64,000 bases of DNA, taken from positions 1 through 64,000 of the forward strand of contig NZ_JASIRT010000010.1 in assembly GCF_030063475.1 (NCBI RefSeq), written 5' to 3'. The stretch comes from Roseomonas sp. E05 (GTDB taxonomy: Bacteria > Pseudomonadota > Alphaproteobacteria > Acetobacterales > Acetobacteraceae). Each line of letters starts with the position of its first letter. Position 1 is the first letter of the stretch. A model generated the notes under the pieces. The model was not told the DNA's origin, did not search any database, and saw only the letters and a program-made list of their open reading frames with translations. Made by a program: the position numbers and the translations under genes. This document shows positions 1-7,841 of the stretch, in pieces.

Positions 1-122
1 CCTCAAGCAGTTCCGTCGCGTCGCAACCCGCTACGACAAGCTCCTCGCCAACTTCCGCGGCTTCGTTCTGCTCGCCTCAATCGCCATCCTACTCCGCTGA
101 AATCGTCACCACCGCCTAGCAC
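1..122 (+). mobile_element. Right end of an IS5-family insertion sequence (partial)
   Basis: Only the right end of the element is in the window. It consists of the transposase C-terminus followed by about 20 bases before Mrr homology resumes at about 122-130. The right boundary is inferred from where the neighbouring protein becomes recognisable. The inverted repeat and target duplication cannot be verified without the left end. A CTAG at 117-120 might belong to the junction. Confidence 0.6.
2..100 (+). CDS. IS5-family transposase, C-terminal fragment
   Basis: The frame is open from the window edge to TGA at 98-100. It encodes 32 residues ending in a stretch like RRVATRYDKLLANF followed by FVLLASIAILLR, the characteristic C-terminus of IS5/IS1182-type DDE transposases in alphaproteobacteria. 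The catalytic DDE residues lie upstream of the window, so nothing can be said about activity. The next gene on the same strand is a 5'-truncated restriction gene, which fits insertion of this element into it. Confidence 0.75.
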   Translation, partial: LKQFRRVATRYDKLLANFRGFVLLASIAILLR

Positions 123-145
123 AAAGCCCGTCATTCTTCGAACGC

Positions 146-562
146 ATGATCGTCGATCTTGTGGTGGCTATGGGCTACGGCGGGAGCCATGATCGTGCAG
201 CCCTTAAGCTTGGGCGGAGTGGCGACGGCGGCGTCGACGGCGTTATAGATGAAGATCGGCTTGGACTAGATCGTATCTACGTTCAAGCAAAGCGCTACGC
301 TTCGCACGTAAGCGTAGGCAGGCCAGAAATACAGAGCTTTGTGGGAAGCCTAGTCGGTCTAGGTGCGAATAAAGGTGTATTTGTTACAACGTCTAGCTTT
401 AGTGCACCAGCTGTCGATTACGTTCGGCATCTTCCGCAGCGCGTCATTTTGATTGATGGCGAAAGATTCTCGGAATTAATTGTAGAGTACGAAGTGGGTG
501 TGCGAATAAGTCGCAGTGTTGTAGTAAAGCGCCTTGACGAGGATTATTTCGTCGAAGAATGA
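146..562 (+). CDS. Mrr-type restriction endonuclease, 5'-truncated catalytic domain
   Basis: The protein carries the Mrr catalytic core. GDGGVDG (about residues 26-32) supplies the catalytic Asp, and YVQAKRY (about 46-52) supplies the Q-x-K of the PD-(D/E)xK variant. Full Mrr proteins are about 300 residues with an N-terminal winged-helix domain; here only about 138 remain. Upstream the same frame reads SPSFFER before the ATG at 146, which is native Mrr sequence, so the natural start lay further upstream and was removed, most simply by the adjacent IS5 element. The frame is open back to the transposase stop at 98-100. Base composition is clearly lower in GC than the rest of the window, and codon use is atypical, both signs of horizontal acquisition. 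Mrr enzymes cut modified DNA. A bare catalytic domain may be inactive, so this is probably a remnant. Confidence 0.75.
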   Translation: MIVDLVVAMGYGGSHDRAALKLGRSGDGGVDGVIDEDRLGLDRIYVQAKRYASHVSVGRPEIQSFVGSLVGLGANKGVFVTTSSFSAPAVDYVRHLPQRVILIDGERFSELIVEYEVGVRISRSVVVKRLDEDYFVEE

Positions 563-737
563 TACTGGAGTTGGTTGAGTAAAGTCCGCTGCGCTGCATG
601 TGCGCCCGGTAAGAGCAGCCGCTACAAATCCAGCCTTAATCATTGGGCGTAGATCTCGGGCGCTTGCCGCGGGTGAAGCCCGGCGGATGGCCGCGCGTAA
701 GTCCCGAAGTGCGCGTGCGGACGATGCGCCTAAGCGC

Positions 738-1151
738 TCACCCCCACCCCAATTCCTTCAACGCATAGCCAGAGTTCCAGATCTTGGTCATGTGGGCGAT
801 CCGGCCGTCCTGGAACTGCATGACATAGACGTAGTCGGTGCGGGTGGTGCGGCCGGTGGGCGGGCAGGGGCCGCCGGCCAGGTGCGTGCCGATGAAGGTG
901 GCACAGGCGCAGACGGCGTTGCGGGCGGGATCGGCGGCGAAGAACTTCAGCTCGTAGGTGCCGTCGGTCAGGGCCGCCAGGATGCCGCACATCCATTCCG
1001 TGTATTGCTGGAGGGTGTGGATCTCGGCCAGCGCGTCCGACTGGGCGGCGAAGGTGGCGTCGGGCGTGCAGTGGGGGCGGCAGGCCTCCCAGCCCTGGCC
1101 GGTTTCGCAGGCGGTGAAGAAGGCTTTGGCCGTTTCGAGTTCGGCTTGCAT
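738..1151 (-). CDS. SnoaL-like / NTF2-fold protein
   Basis: The 137-residue protein resembles the SnoaL-like polyketide-cyclase/ester-cyclase family (NTF2-fold cone). It has an N-terminal helix (QAELETAKAFF), a central block with the phrase WMCGILAALTDG, and a C-terminal strand pair (YVMQFQDGRIAHMTKIWN) typical of the fold. ATG at 1151 is chosen because GAAGGAACC lies just upstream as a ribosome binding site. The frame stays open upstream to 1259, but that part is low complexity. No enzymatic role can be assigned, because the family is functionally diverse. The gene stands alone. Confidence 0.75.
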   Translation of the reverse strand: MQAELETAKAFFTACETGQGWEACRPHCTPDATFAAQSDALAEIHTLQQYTEWMCGILAALTDGTYELKFFAADPARNAVCACATFIGTHLAGGPCPPTGRTTRTDYVYVMQFQDGRIAHMTKIWNSGYALKELGWG

Positions 1152-1392
1152 GGCGGTTCCTTCAGCGGGGCGGATGGGATGGTAAAAGTTGCTTAAGTGA
1201 AATGAATATGGACCGGCAGGGCGGGCGGGGGCAAAGGGGAGGCGCCGCACTCCCGGCATCGTGCGCCGGGCGGATGGCGGTGAGTGACGGGCGGCTCGCG
1301 GTGCTGCCCTCCATCGGGCCGGTGATGCCGATCCGGCCCATCATGGGGAGGCCGGCCCTGCACCCTGGGGCGCGGCCAAGCGGAATGGAGGT

Positions 1393-1438
1393 GCAGGAAC
1401 CTCAGGTTCCTGCCGGGGTGCAGGGGCAGAGCCCCTGC
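1393..1438. repeat. Paired palindromes of the ACCCCGCC-linked mosaic family
   Basis: Two perfect hairpins lie side by side. The first has GCAGGAACCT arms (1393-1402 and 1404-1413) around a single base. The second has GCAGGGGC/GCCCCTGC arms (1420-1427 and 1431-1438). Read on the minus strand the linker is ACCCCGGC, the same grammar as the loci near 18.7, 51.2 and 58.8 kb. It lies in the 452-base gap between the SnoaL-like gene and the methyltransferase gene. I see nothing else in that gap (1152-1603). Confidence 0.7.
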
Positions 1439-1603
1439 GCGGCGGTGGTATCAGCCTGAGGCGCGGGGCCTTCGCACAAGGGCGGCGGGCGGCGCCCAGC
1501 CCCTTGGCCCGCCGCCATGGCCGTCCCGCGCGGGGGATGGTATGAGGCGCCGGCATGATCGCGTCGGAATTCCCGCCCAGGCCGGACAGACAGGGGTGCC
1601 GCC

Positions 1604-2749
1604 GTGGGCCGCGCCTCCCGCCGGGCTGACGCGATGACGCGCGACAAGGGGTTCGAGATCTTCCTCGCGACGGTGCCGGGGCTGGAGCCGGTGCTGTGCG
1701 AGGAGGTGCGCGGCAAGGGCTTCAAGCGGCCGCGGGCGGTTCCCGGCGGCGTCGTCATCACCGGCGGCTGGCCGGAGGTTTGGCGCGCGAACCTGTGGGT
1801 CCGCGGCGCCGGGCGGGTGCTGGCGCGCATCGACGCCTTCCATGTGGTGCATCTGGCGCAGCTCGACAGCCGGGCGCGGCGGGTGCCCTGGGGCAGCGTG
1901 CTGCGGGCGGACGTGCCGTTCCGGGTGGAGGCCACCTGCGCGGGGTCGCGCATCTATCACTCCGGGGCGGCGGCGGAGCGGATCGAGGGCGCCATCCGGG
2001 AGACGCTGGGGGCGCCGCATTCGGCGGAGGCCGGGGTGGTCGTGCGGGCGCGGATCGAGCAGGACCTCTGCACGATCAGCGTCGATACCTCGGGCGAGCT
2101 GCTGCACAAGCGCGGGTACAAGGAGGCGGTCAACGCGGCGCCGATGCGGGAGACCATGGCGTCGCTGTTCCTGCGGCAATGCGGCTATGACGGCGGCGAG
2201 CCGGTGTTCGACCCGATGTGCGGGTCCGGCACCTTCGTCATCGAGGCGGCGGAGATCGCGGCGCGGCTCAATCCGGGGCGGGGGCGGCATTTCGCCTTCG
2301 AGCAGCTTGCGACCTTCGACGCGGAGGCCTGGGAGCGGATGCGGGCGGTGCGGAGCGGGCGGGTTCCGGCCGTACGGTTCCATGGCAGCGACCGGGATGC
2401 GGGGGCGGTCGCCATGAGTCGCGCGAATGCCGCGCGGGCGGGGGTCGGCGCGTGGACCGAGTTCCGGCAGGGCACGATCAGCGAGGCGGTGCCGCCGGAG
2501 GGGCCGCCGGGGCTGGTGATCGTCAATCCGCCCTATGGCACGCGCATCGGGGAGAGGGGGAAGCTCTCTGCCCTGTACCAGGCGCTCGGGCAGACGCTGA
2601 TGCGCCGTTTCGCGGGCTGGCGCGTCGGGATCATCGCGGCCGAGCCCAGGCTGGCGCAGGCGACGGGGTTGCCGTTCCTGCCGGCGGGCGCGCCGGTCCC
2701 GCATGGCGGGCTGCGGGTGTCGCTGTTCCAGACGGGGCCTCTGGCGTGA
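1604..2749 (+). CDS. THUMP-type class I SAM-dependent RNA methyltransferase
   Basis: The 381-residue protein matches the RlmL N-half/YcbY-type family that methylates guanine N2 in 23S rRNA. An N-terminal ferredoxin-like/THUMP region (about 15-170) is followed by a Rossmann methyltransferase domain. The SAM-binding motif DPMCGSGTF is at about 207-215, and the catalytic N6/N2-type motif NPPYGTR at about 308-314. GTG at 1604 is chosen because an AGGGG ribosome binding site precedes it by 7-8 bases. ATG at 1634 is an alternative 10 codons in and has no good site. The exact target base (m2G2445 in E. coli RlmL) is inferred from the family. The E. coli enzyme has a second fused RlmK domain that is absent here. 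Confidence 0.85.
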   Translation: MGRASRRADAMTRDKGFEIFLATVPGLEPVLCEEVRGKGFKRPRAVPGGVVITGGWPEVWRANLWVRGAGRVLARIDAFHVVHLAQLDSRARRVPWGSVLRADVPFRVEATCAGSRIYHSGAAAERIEGAIRETLGAPHSAEAGVVVRARIEQDLCTISVDTSGELLHKRGYKEAVNAAPMRETMASLFLRQCGYDGGEPVFDPMCGSGTFVIEAAEIAARLNPGRGRHFAFEQLATFDAEAWERMRAVRSGRVPAVRFHGSDRDAGAVAMSRANAARAGVGAWTEFRQGTISEAVPPEGPPGLVIVNPPYGTRIGERGKLSALYQALGQTLMRRFAGWRVGIIAAEPRLAQATGLPFLPAGAPVPHGGLRVSLFQTGPLA

Positions 2750-2998
2750 TGCCGCCGCAAGGTGTGGCGGTGGGGCGCCGGCGCCGGCAAGTTGTCTCGG
2801 GGGGCGGTGCCGGCCGTTGCGCCTGGGGGGGTGCCGGGAATGGGTGGCGGGCCTGCTGGCGGGCGGTCGCAGGCGCTGCTCACGGCCGGGCGGCGGGCCT
2901 CCGGGTACCGGCTGCTGGCCGGGCTTTCACCTTGGAGTGCTTAACGGGTGGCGTCTTCAGCCATTGAACCCCCCATTCAGCCCGCGTTAAGGTTGTTT

Positions 2999-3349
2999 AT
3001 GGATGAGAGCTGGACAACCCTAGACAGCCCGGACGATCTCCGCCTGGGTGAGTTGATGCCCGCATGGTTCAGCGGGCGGATGATGGCGGACGACTGGCGG
3101 TTCGGCCTGCTGCTTTCGACGGGGCAGGTCATGCTGATCCAGCGTATCGAGGCGGTGCATCTTTCCCCGCATGGGGTGGTGCTGATGGATGTGGATATGC
3201 TGCGGGAGGCCGAGGGCTTCGCCGCGCCGGGTGGGGTGCTGGTGGCGCCGACCGGGCGGGTGCGGGCGACGGTGAACCTGGCGCATATCGTCGCTGCCTT
3301 CGAGGTGGCGGATGCGCCGGGCGCGCCGGACGAGGACACGGGCTATTAG
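2999..3349 (+). CDS. Conserved hypothetical protein (116 aa)
   Basis: I do not recognise a family. The start ATG at 2999 follows AAGG with good spacing; a GTG at 2948 is in frame but has no site. The protein is soluble with no signal peptide or membrane segment. Its middle reads as alternating strands (WRFGLLLSTGQVMLIQRIEAV), suggesting a small beta-rich fold. The C-terminus is acidic. The stop codon TAG is the first three bases of a two-hairpin intergenic repeat, so the repeat appears to define the end of the protein. The 2750-2998 interval upstream is GC-rich and shows nothing I can support. Confidence 0.6.
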   Translation: MDESWTTLDSPDDLRLGELMPAWFSGRMMADDWRFGLLLSTGQVMLIQRIEAVHLSPHGVVLMDVDMLREAEGFAAPGGVLVAPTGRVRATVNLAHIVAAFEVADAPGAPDEDTGY

Positions 3350-3453
3350 AGCAGATCCCGTTCCGAGGGAAGCATCGGAACGGGTGAAGATGCTCATCAG
3401 AACAACTGGCTAGAGCGGTTTCCGTGAGCCGTAGCGAACGGAAGCCGCTCTAG
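3347..3453. repeat. Two-hairpin intergenic repeat, copy 1
   Basis: Hairpin 1 pairs CCCGTTCCG (3357-3365) with CGGAACGGG (3376-3384). Hairpin 2 pairs 16-base arms at 3410-3425 and 3438-3453, beginning CTAGAGCGG and ending CCGCTCTAG, with one G-T mismatch. A linker beginning GGGTGAAGATGCTC joins them and is nearly identical in the second copy at 8717-8824. The element begins with the TAG stop of the preceding gene. The remainder of the gap to purQ (3454-3596) shows nothing further. Confidence 0.85.
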
Positions 3454-3596
3454 CTGCCGGGAGGTGCGGGGGCGGCGCCCTGCCGGAGGGGGCCTGCATT
3501 TCGCGCTCCCCTGCAGCGCTCCAGGCGTGCCGGAAGACGCGGGAGGGGCGGGGCGCGGGGGCGCTGCGCCCTTCCGGATTCTTCCCTCCGGCGCGT

Positions 3597-4295
3597 TCAG
3601 GCGGTGGCGAAGGTCTCGGCGATGCTCTCGAAGAGGGGGAGGCCGTCGGTGCCGCCCATCAGCGGGTCCACCAGGTCCTCCGGGTGGGGCATCATGCCGA
3701 GGATGCGGCGGTTCTCCGAGACGATGCCGGCGATGTTGTTGCAGGCGCCGTTGCGGTTGGCGGCCTCGGTGGCCTCGCCCTCGGGGGTGACGTAGCGGAA
3801 GACGACGCGGCCGTCCTTCTCCAGGCGCTCCAGCGTGGCGCCGTCGGCGAAGTAGTTGCCGTCGCCATGGGCCATGGGGGCGCGGAAGACCTCGCCCTGC
3901 TGCCAGCGGTTGGTGAAGGGGGTGTCGGTCCGTTCGACGCGCAGGTGGCAGTCCATGGAAAGGAAGCGCAGCGAGGCGTTGCGGAGCAGGGCGCCGGGGA
4001 GGAGGCCGGCTTCGGCCAGGATCTGGAAGCCGTTGCAGACGCCGAGGATGTGGCCGCCGCGGGCGGCGAAATCATGGACGGCGGGCATGATGGGGGAGCG
4101 GGCGGCCATGGCGCCGCAGCGCAGGTAGTCGCCATGGGAGAAGCCGCCGGGGAGCACGACGAGGTCGGTGCCGGGGGGGAGGGCGGATTCCCGGTGGAAG
4201 AGGATGGTCGGCTTGCGGCCGGTCGCCTTTTCGAGGGCGATGGCCATGTCGCGCTCACGGTTGGTGCCGGGGAAGAGGAGGATGACGGCGTTCAT
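3597..4295 (-). CDS. purQ: Phosphoribosylformylglycinamidine synthase subunit PurQ
   Basis: PurQ is the glutamine amidotransferase subunit of FGAM synthase. It supplies ammonia to PurL for the fourth step of purine synthesis. The 232-residue length is normal. The class I amidotransferase triad is visible: Cys in GVCNGFQ (about 88) and His/Glu in MMPHPED near the C-terminus. The phrase [14 protein letters not shown] is the oxyanion region typical of PurQ. ATG at 4295 gives the canonical start [12 protein letters not shown]. It is the last gene of purC-purS-(membrane protein)-purQ on this strand. purL is not downstream in the window. Confidence 0.95.
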   Translation of the reverse strand: MNAVILLFPGTNRERDMAIALEKATGRKPTILFHRESALPPGTDLVVLPGGFSHGDYLRCGAMAARSPIMPAVHDFAARGGHILGVCNGFQILAEAGLLPGALLRNASLRFLSMDCHLRVERTDTPFTNRWQQGEVFRAPMAHGDGNYFADGATLERLEKDGRVVFRYVTPEGEATEAANRNGACNNIAGIVSENRRILGMMPHPEDLVDPLMGGTDGLPLFESIAETFATA

Positions 4296-4353
4296 GGCTG
4301 GTGCGTCCTCGGCGGGCGGGGGGCGACGGGGCAGGAGGGGAGGGCGGGGCGGT

Positions 4354-4584
4354 TCATTCGAACCAGACGCGGAGCCAGTGCAGGCCGCCGACCAGCAGGA
4401 TGGTGCCGACGGTTGCGATGGCGGCGGCGGTGACCCAGAGGTCGATGCGGGCCTTGCCACGGGCGACGAGGCCGCTGCGGCGGCGCGCGGCGGCGACCTG
4501 GGGGAGGCGGTCCTGCCGCCAGCGGAGGCCCATGCCGATCACCACGGTGAGCAGCAGCATGATGAGGAGGGAGACCTTGATCAT
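4354..4584 (-). CDS. Small membrane protein with two predicted TM segments, inside the pur cluster
   Basis: The 76-residue product has two hydrophobic segments (about 3-19 and 52-68). A basic, Arg-rich loop between them (about residues 21-46) should lie on the cytoplasmic side. It sits between purS (42-base gap) and purQ (58-base gap) on the same strand and is presumably co-transcribed. I do not recognise the family. Position alone suggests a link to the purine genes, but the small size and ordinary twin-TM layout do not support a specific role. Start at 4584; a second Met eight codons in is possible. Confidence 0.6.
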   Translation of the reverse strand: MIKVSLLIMLLLTVVIGMGLRWRQDRLPQVAAARRRSGLVARGKARIDLWVTAAAIATVGTILLVGGLHWLRVWFE

Positions 4585-4626
4585 GCGGCGCGGCGCTCCG
4601 GGTGGCGGGCCTCGCGGGGCGGGCGG

Positions 4627-4869
4627 TCAGGCCAGCTCGACGCGGAAGCTCTCGATGACGGTGTTGGCGAGGAGCTTGCGGGCCATTTCCTCGGCCAGGG
4701 CCTTCGCCTTGGCGGGGTCGGCCTCGGCCAGCTCCAGCTCGATGACCTTGCCGGTGCGGACCTCGCCGACGCCCTCGAAGCCGAGGGTGCCGAGGGCGTG
4801 GCCGATGGCCTTGCCCTGGGGGTCGAGCACGCCGGCCTTGGGCATGACGGTGACGAGCGCCTTGGTCAT
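4627..4869 (-). CDS. purS: Phosphoribosylformylglycinamidine synthase subunit PurS
   Basis: PurS is the small structural subunit that bridges PurL and PurQ in the three-subunit FGAM synthase. At 80 residues it is full length, with the family signature KAGVLDPQGKAIGHAL near the N-terminus and GKVIELEL in the middle. ATG at 4869 gives the usual family start and has GGAG upstream. An in-frame ATG at 4893 overlaps the purC stop and would add eight residues by coupled initiation. It follows purC by 23 bases. Confidence 0.93.
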   Translation of the reverse strand: MTKALVTVMPKAGVLDPQGKAIGHALGTLGFEGVGEVRTGKVIELELAEADPAKAKALAEEMARKLLANTVIESFRVELA

Positions 4870-4892
4870 TTTCGGCTCCGCGGAGGGGGTCA

Positions 4893-5657
4893 TCACTGCA
4901 TGGCCTCCGGGCCCTTCATGTCGCGCGCGCCGGCCTCGGGCAGGATGCCAAGGCGGCGGGCCACTTCCTGGTAGCCTTCCTCGACCTTGCCGAGGTCGCG
5001 GCGGAAGCGGTCCTTGTCCATCTTCTCGCCGGTATGGGCGTCCCAGAGGCGGCAGTTGTCGGGCGAGATCTCGTCGGCGAGGACGATGCGCATCTCGTCG
5101 TTCTCGTAGAGGCGGCCGAATTCCAGCTTGAAGTCCACGAGGATGATGCCGACGCCGAGGAACAGGCCGGAGAGGAAGTCGTTCACCCGGAGGGTGAGGG
5201 AGACGATGTCGTCCAGGTCCTGGGTGGAGGCCCAGCCGAAGCAGGTGATGTGCTCCTCGGAGACCATCGGGTCCTGCAGGGCGTCGTTCTTGTAGTAGTA
5301 CTCGATGATCGAGCGGGGGAGGCGGGTGCCTTCCTTGAGGCCGAGGCGGGTGGCGAGGGAGCCGGCGGCGACGTTGCGGACCACCACTTCGAGCGGGATG
5401 ATCTCGACCTCGCGGATCAGCTGCTCGCGCATGTTGAGGCGGCGGATGAAGTGGGTGGGGATGCCGATCTCGTTCAGCCGCGTCATCAGGTATTCGCTGA
5501 TGCGGTTGTTGAGCACGCCCTTGCCGGTGATGATGCCCTTCTTGGCGCCGTTGCCGGCGGTGGCGTCATCCTTGAAGTACTGAACCAGGGTGCCGGGCTC
5601 CGGTCCCTCGAACAGGACCTTTGCCTTACCTTCATAGAGCTGCCGGCGTCGCGCCAT
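4893..5657 (-). CDS. purC: Phosphoribosylaminoimidazole-succinocarboxamide synthase
   Basis: SAICAR synthetase joins CAIR and aspartate with ATP in purine synthesis. The 254-residue protein has the N-terminal ATP-binding start [13 protein letters not shown], the family signature around [15 protein letters not shown] (about 90-105), and the second signature [10 protein letters not shown] (about 175-185) with the metal-binding region after it ([15 protein letters not shown]). It is the first gene of the purC-purS-purQ group. The 140 bases upstream separate it from the Bug gene on the same strand. Confidence 0.97.
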   Translation of the reverse strand: MARRRQLYEGKAKVLFEGPEPGTLVQYFKDDATAGNGAKKGIITGKGVLNNRISEYLMTRLNEIGIPTHFIRRLNMREQLIREVEIIPLEVVVRNVAAGSLATRLGLKEGTRLPRSIIEYYYKNDALQDPMVSEEHITCFGWASTQDLDDIVSLTLRVNDFLSGLFLGVGIILVDFKLEFGRLYENDEMRIVLADEISPDNCRLWDAHTGEKMDKDRFRRDLGKVEEGYQEVARRLGILPEAGARDMKGPEAMQ

Positions 5658-5797
5658 GATTCACGAATCCCTCTCGCCGCCGAAAGCGGGGGCCGGCGGT
5701 GCCGGTGGGGCTATAGCAAAGCGAGGCGGGGGGCGCCACCGCCCAGGCCTGCATTCTACGCATGCGCGAGGCCCGGGCGGCAGGAGGAAGGCAGGCG

Positions 5798-6754
5798 TCA
5801 GCCCTCGATCTTGACGCCGGTGAGGCGGACCATCTCGGCCCAGCGGTCCACCTCCTCCTTCTGGAAGGCGGCGAAGGGGCCGGGGAGCATCGGGTCGGCG
5901 GTGAAGCCGGCGGCGCTCAGGCGCTCCTCGACGGCGGGGTCGTTCAGCCCGTCCAGCATGGCCCGGGCGATGCGCTCCACCGCCTCGGGCGCGGTGCCGG
6001 CGGGGGCGAAGAGGCCGAACCAGGCGTCCACCGCGAGATAGGGGGCGCCGGCCTCGGCGGCCGTCGGGATCTCCGGGAAGTCGGCCAGCCGGGCGGGGGC
6101 GCCGACCTCCAGCGCGCGCAGGCGGCCGTCGCGGATCAGGCTGGCGACCGAGGGGAAGGTGGCGGTGTAGAAGTCCACCACGCCGGAGACCGTGTCGGTC
6201 GCCGCCGGGGCGGCGCCGCGGTAGGGGATGTGGGTGGCGTCCAGCTTCTCGCGCCGCACCAGCGTCTCGGAGATGACGTGGCTGGCGGAGCCGGCCTGGG
6301 AGGAGGCGTAGCTCAGGTGCTCGCGCCGGCCGCGCTCGATCAGGCCGCGCAGCGTCTTCGCGGGGGAGTTGGCGGGCACCACCAGGGCATGGTGCACGGT
6401 GGCCAGCTTGGCGACGGGGGTGAAGCTCTTCACCACGTCATAGGGCAGCTGCGGCATCAGCGCCTGGTTGCTGGCATGGGTCTGGTTGTGGCCGAGCACC
6501 AGCGTGTTGCCGTCCGGGGCGGCATGGGCGGCGGCCTCGGTGCCGATGACGCCGCCGCCGCCGGCGCGGTTGTCCACCACCACGGGGCGGTCGAGCGCGG
6601 CCTGGGCCTTCTCGCCGAGGACGCGGGCCAGCATGTCGGTCGGGCCGCCGGGCGGGGCGGGGACGATGATGCGCAGCGGGGCGGCCTGGGCGCGGGCGGC
6701 GCGCGCGATCCAGGGCAGGGCGAGGGCGGTGGCGAGCAGCGGGCGACGGAGCAT
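5798..6754 (-). CDS. Tripartite tricarboxylate transporter (Bug family) substrate-binding protein
   Basis: This is a periplasmic Bug/TctC-type binding protein of 318 residues. The signal peptide begins MLRRPLLATALALPW and is probably cleaved after an ARA motif at about 22. Family phrases follow: PLRIIVPAPPGGPTD, RPVVVDNRAGGGG, and IPYRGAAPA, which forms the ligand carboxylate loop. No TctA/TctB membrane genes are nearby, which is usual for these expanded families. The ligand is unknown, most likely a carboxylate. ATG at 6754 is chosen because it opens the signal peptide. The neighbouring LysR gene is on the same strand, so common regulation is not evident. Confidence 0.9.
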   Translation of the reverse strand: MLRRPLLATALALPWIARAARAQAAPLRIIVPAPPGGPTDMLARVLGEKAQAALDRPVVVDNRAGGGGVIGTEAAAHAAPDGNTLVLGHNQTHASNQALMPQLPYDVVKSFTPVAKLATVHHALVVPANSPAKTLRGLIERGRREHLSYASSQAGSASHVISETLVRREKLDATHIPYRGAAPAATDTVSGVVDFYTATFPSVASLIRDGRLRALEVGAPARLADFPEIPTAAEAGAPYLAVDAWFGLFAPAGTAPEAVERIARAMLDGLNDPAVEERLSAAGFTADPMLPGPFAAFQKEEVDRWAEMVRLTGVKIEG

Positions 6755-6857
6755 GAGCCTGGCGTTTCCTGATGTTTGCCGTTTCGTTGCGCCGGCGCGG
6801 GGCGGTGTCAAGCGCGCCCGCCGCGGGACTGCCGCGGACGGCGGCCGAGCCGCCGGC

Positions 6858-7739
6858 TCATGCCCCGGCGGCGATCCCGGCCTCGGCCAGCAGCCAGGCG
6901 CGGAAGGCGGCCATGGCCGGGGTCTCCCGGCGGGACTTCAGGCGGGTGAGCCAGTAGGCGCCGAGCGTCACTTCAGCGGCGAAGGGGCGCACCAGCCGGC
7001 CCTGGCGCAGGTCGTGCTCGAACATCCGCGCCGGCAGCAGGGCGACGCCGGTGCCCTGCGCCGCCGCCTCGGCCATGGTCAGCGAGGAATCGAAGACGAA
7101 GCCGCGGATGGCGGGGGCGGCGAGGTCCACGGCGGCGAACCAGCGCTCCCATTCGTCGAGCCGGTAGGAGCGGAGCAGCGTCTCGCCCAGCAGGTCGGCG
7201 GGCTGGCGCAGGCGGGCGGCCAGCGCCGGGGCGCAGAGCGGCGAGAGCGGCGCGGCGAGGAGGCGGGTCGCCTCGGTGCCGTGCCAGGCGCCGTCGCCGA
7301 AGCGGATGGCGGCGTCCAGCCCCTCGCCGGCGAGGTCCACGCGGTTGTTGTTGGTCATCAGCCGCAGGTCCACGAAGGGATGCGCGGCGCGGAACTCCGG
7401 CAGGCGCGGCAGCAGCCAGCCCGTGACGAAGGTGCCGACGGCGCCGAGCGTCAGCACCTCGCGCAGGCGGCCGCCCTCGAAGCGCTCCAGCGTGCCGGCG
7501 ATGCGGCGGAAGGCGTCGGTCAGCACCGGCAGCAGGGCCTCGCCCTCCTCGGTGAGGGCGAGGCCGCGGGGGAGGCGGCGGAACAGCGGCACGCCCAAGA
7601 TTTCCTCAAGCGCCTTGACCTGGTGGCTGACCGCCGCCTGGGTGACGCGCAGTTCCAGCCCGGCGCGGGTGAAGCTGAGTTGGCGGGCCGCCGCCTCGAA
7701 GGCGCGCAGGGCGTTGAGCGGGAGGTGGCTCAGGGTCAT
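6858..7739 (-). CDS. LysR-type regulator, AmpR-like
   Basis: The 293-residue LysR protein has an N-terminal winged helix-turn-helix (LPLNALRAFEAAARQLSFT, then VTQAAVSHQVKALEE). Its effector domain carries the AmpR-like phrases LTNNNRVDLAGEGLDAAIRFGDG. AmpR-type regulators sense muropeptide intermediates and control a divergent beta-lactamase gene, and the gene facing it is exactly that, 102 bases away. ATG at 7739 matches the AmpR family start; ATG at 7751 is possible. That this protein regulates the beta-lactamase is inferred from arrangement and similarity. Confidence 0.87.
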   Translation of the reverse strand: MTLSHLPLNALRAFEAAARQLSFTRAGLELRVTQAAVSHQVKALEEILGVPLFRRLPRGLALTEEGEALLPVLTDAFRRIAGTLERFEGGRLREVLTLGAVGTFVTGWLLPRLPEFRAAHPFVDLRLMTNNNRVDLAGEGLDAAIRFGDGAWHGTEATRLLAAPLSPLCAPALAARLRQPADLLGETLLRSYRLDEWERWFAAVDLAAPAIRGFVFDSSLTMAEAAAQGTGVALLPARMFEHDLRQGRLVRPFAAEVTLGAYWLTRLKSRRETPAMAAFRAWLLAEAGIAAGA

Positions 7740-7841
7740 GCCCGCCAGCATTAGTTTTCCTGGGGGCTCTTGCGAAGGATGATCGTTTGTCCGCGCCGCC
7801 TGCGCCGCGCAGCTTGCGCCCGCCAGCAGAGGAGAGACGGC
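7740..7841. promoter_or_regulatory. Divergent regulator / beta-lactamase control region
   Basis: These 102 bases separate the AmpR-like gene from the beta-lactamase gene and must hold both promoters and any LysR operator. An A/T-rich patch at 7748-7762 (CATTAGTTTTCCT) lies next to the regulator start and is the likeliest contact region. I could not identify a convincing full dyad. AGGAGAG just before 7842 is the ribosome binding site of the beta-lactamase gene. Confidence 0.45.

Noticed and set aside
1451-2704. Long minus-strand frame opposite the RNA methyltransferase
   Set aside because: Arg/Pro-rich shadow without domains; the plus strand carries clear methyltransferase motifs.
2750-2998. 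Possible short gene between the methyltransferase and the 116-residue protein
   Set aside because: Frames here lack ribosome binding sites and are continuations of GC-rich shadows; nothing supportable.
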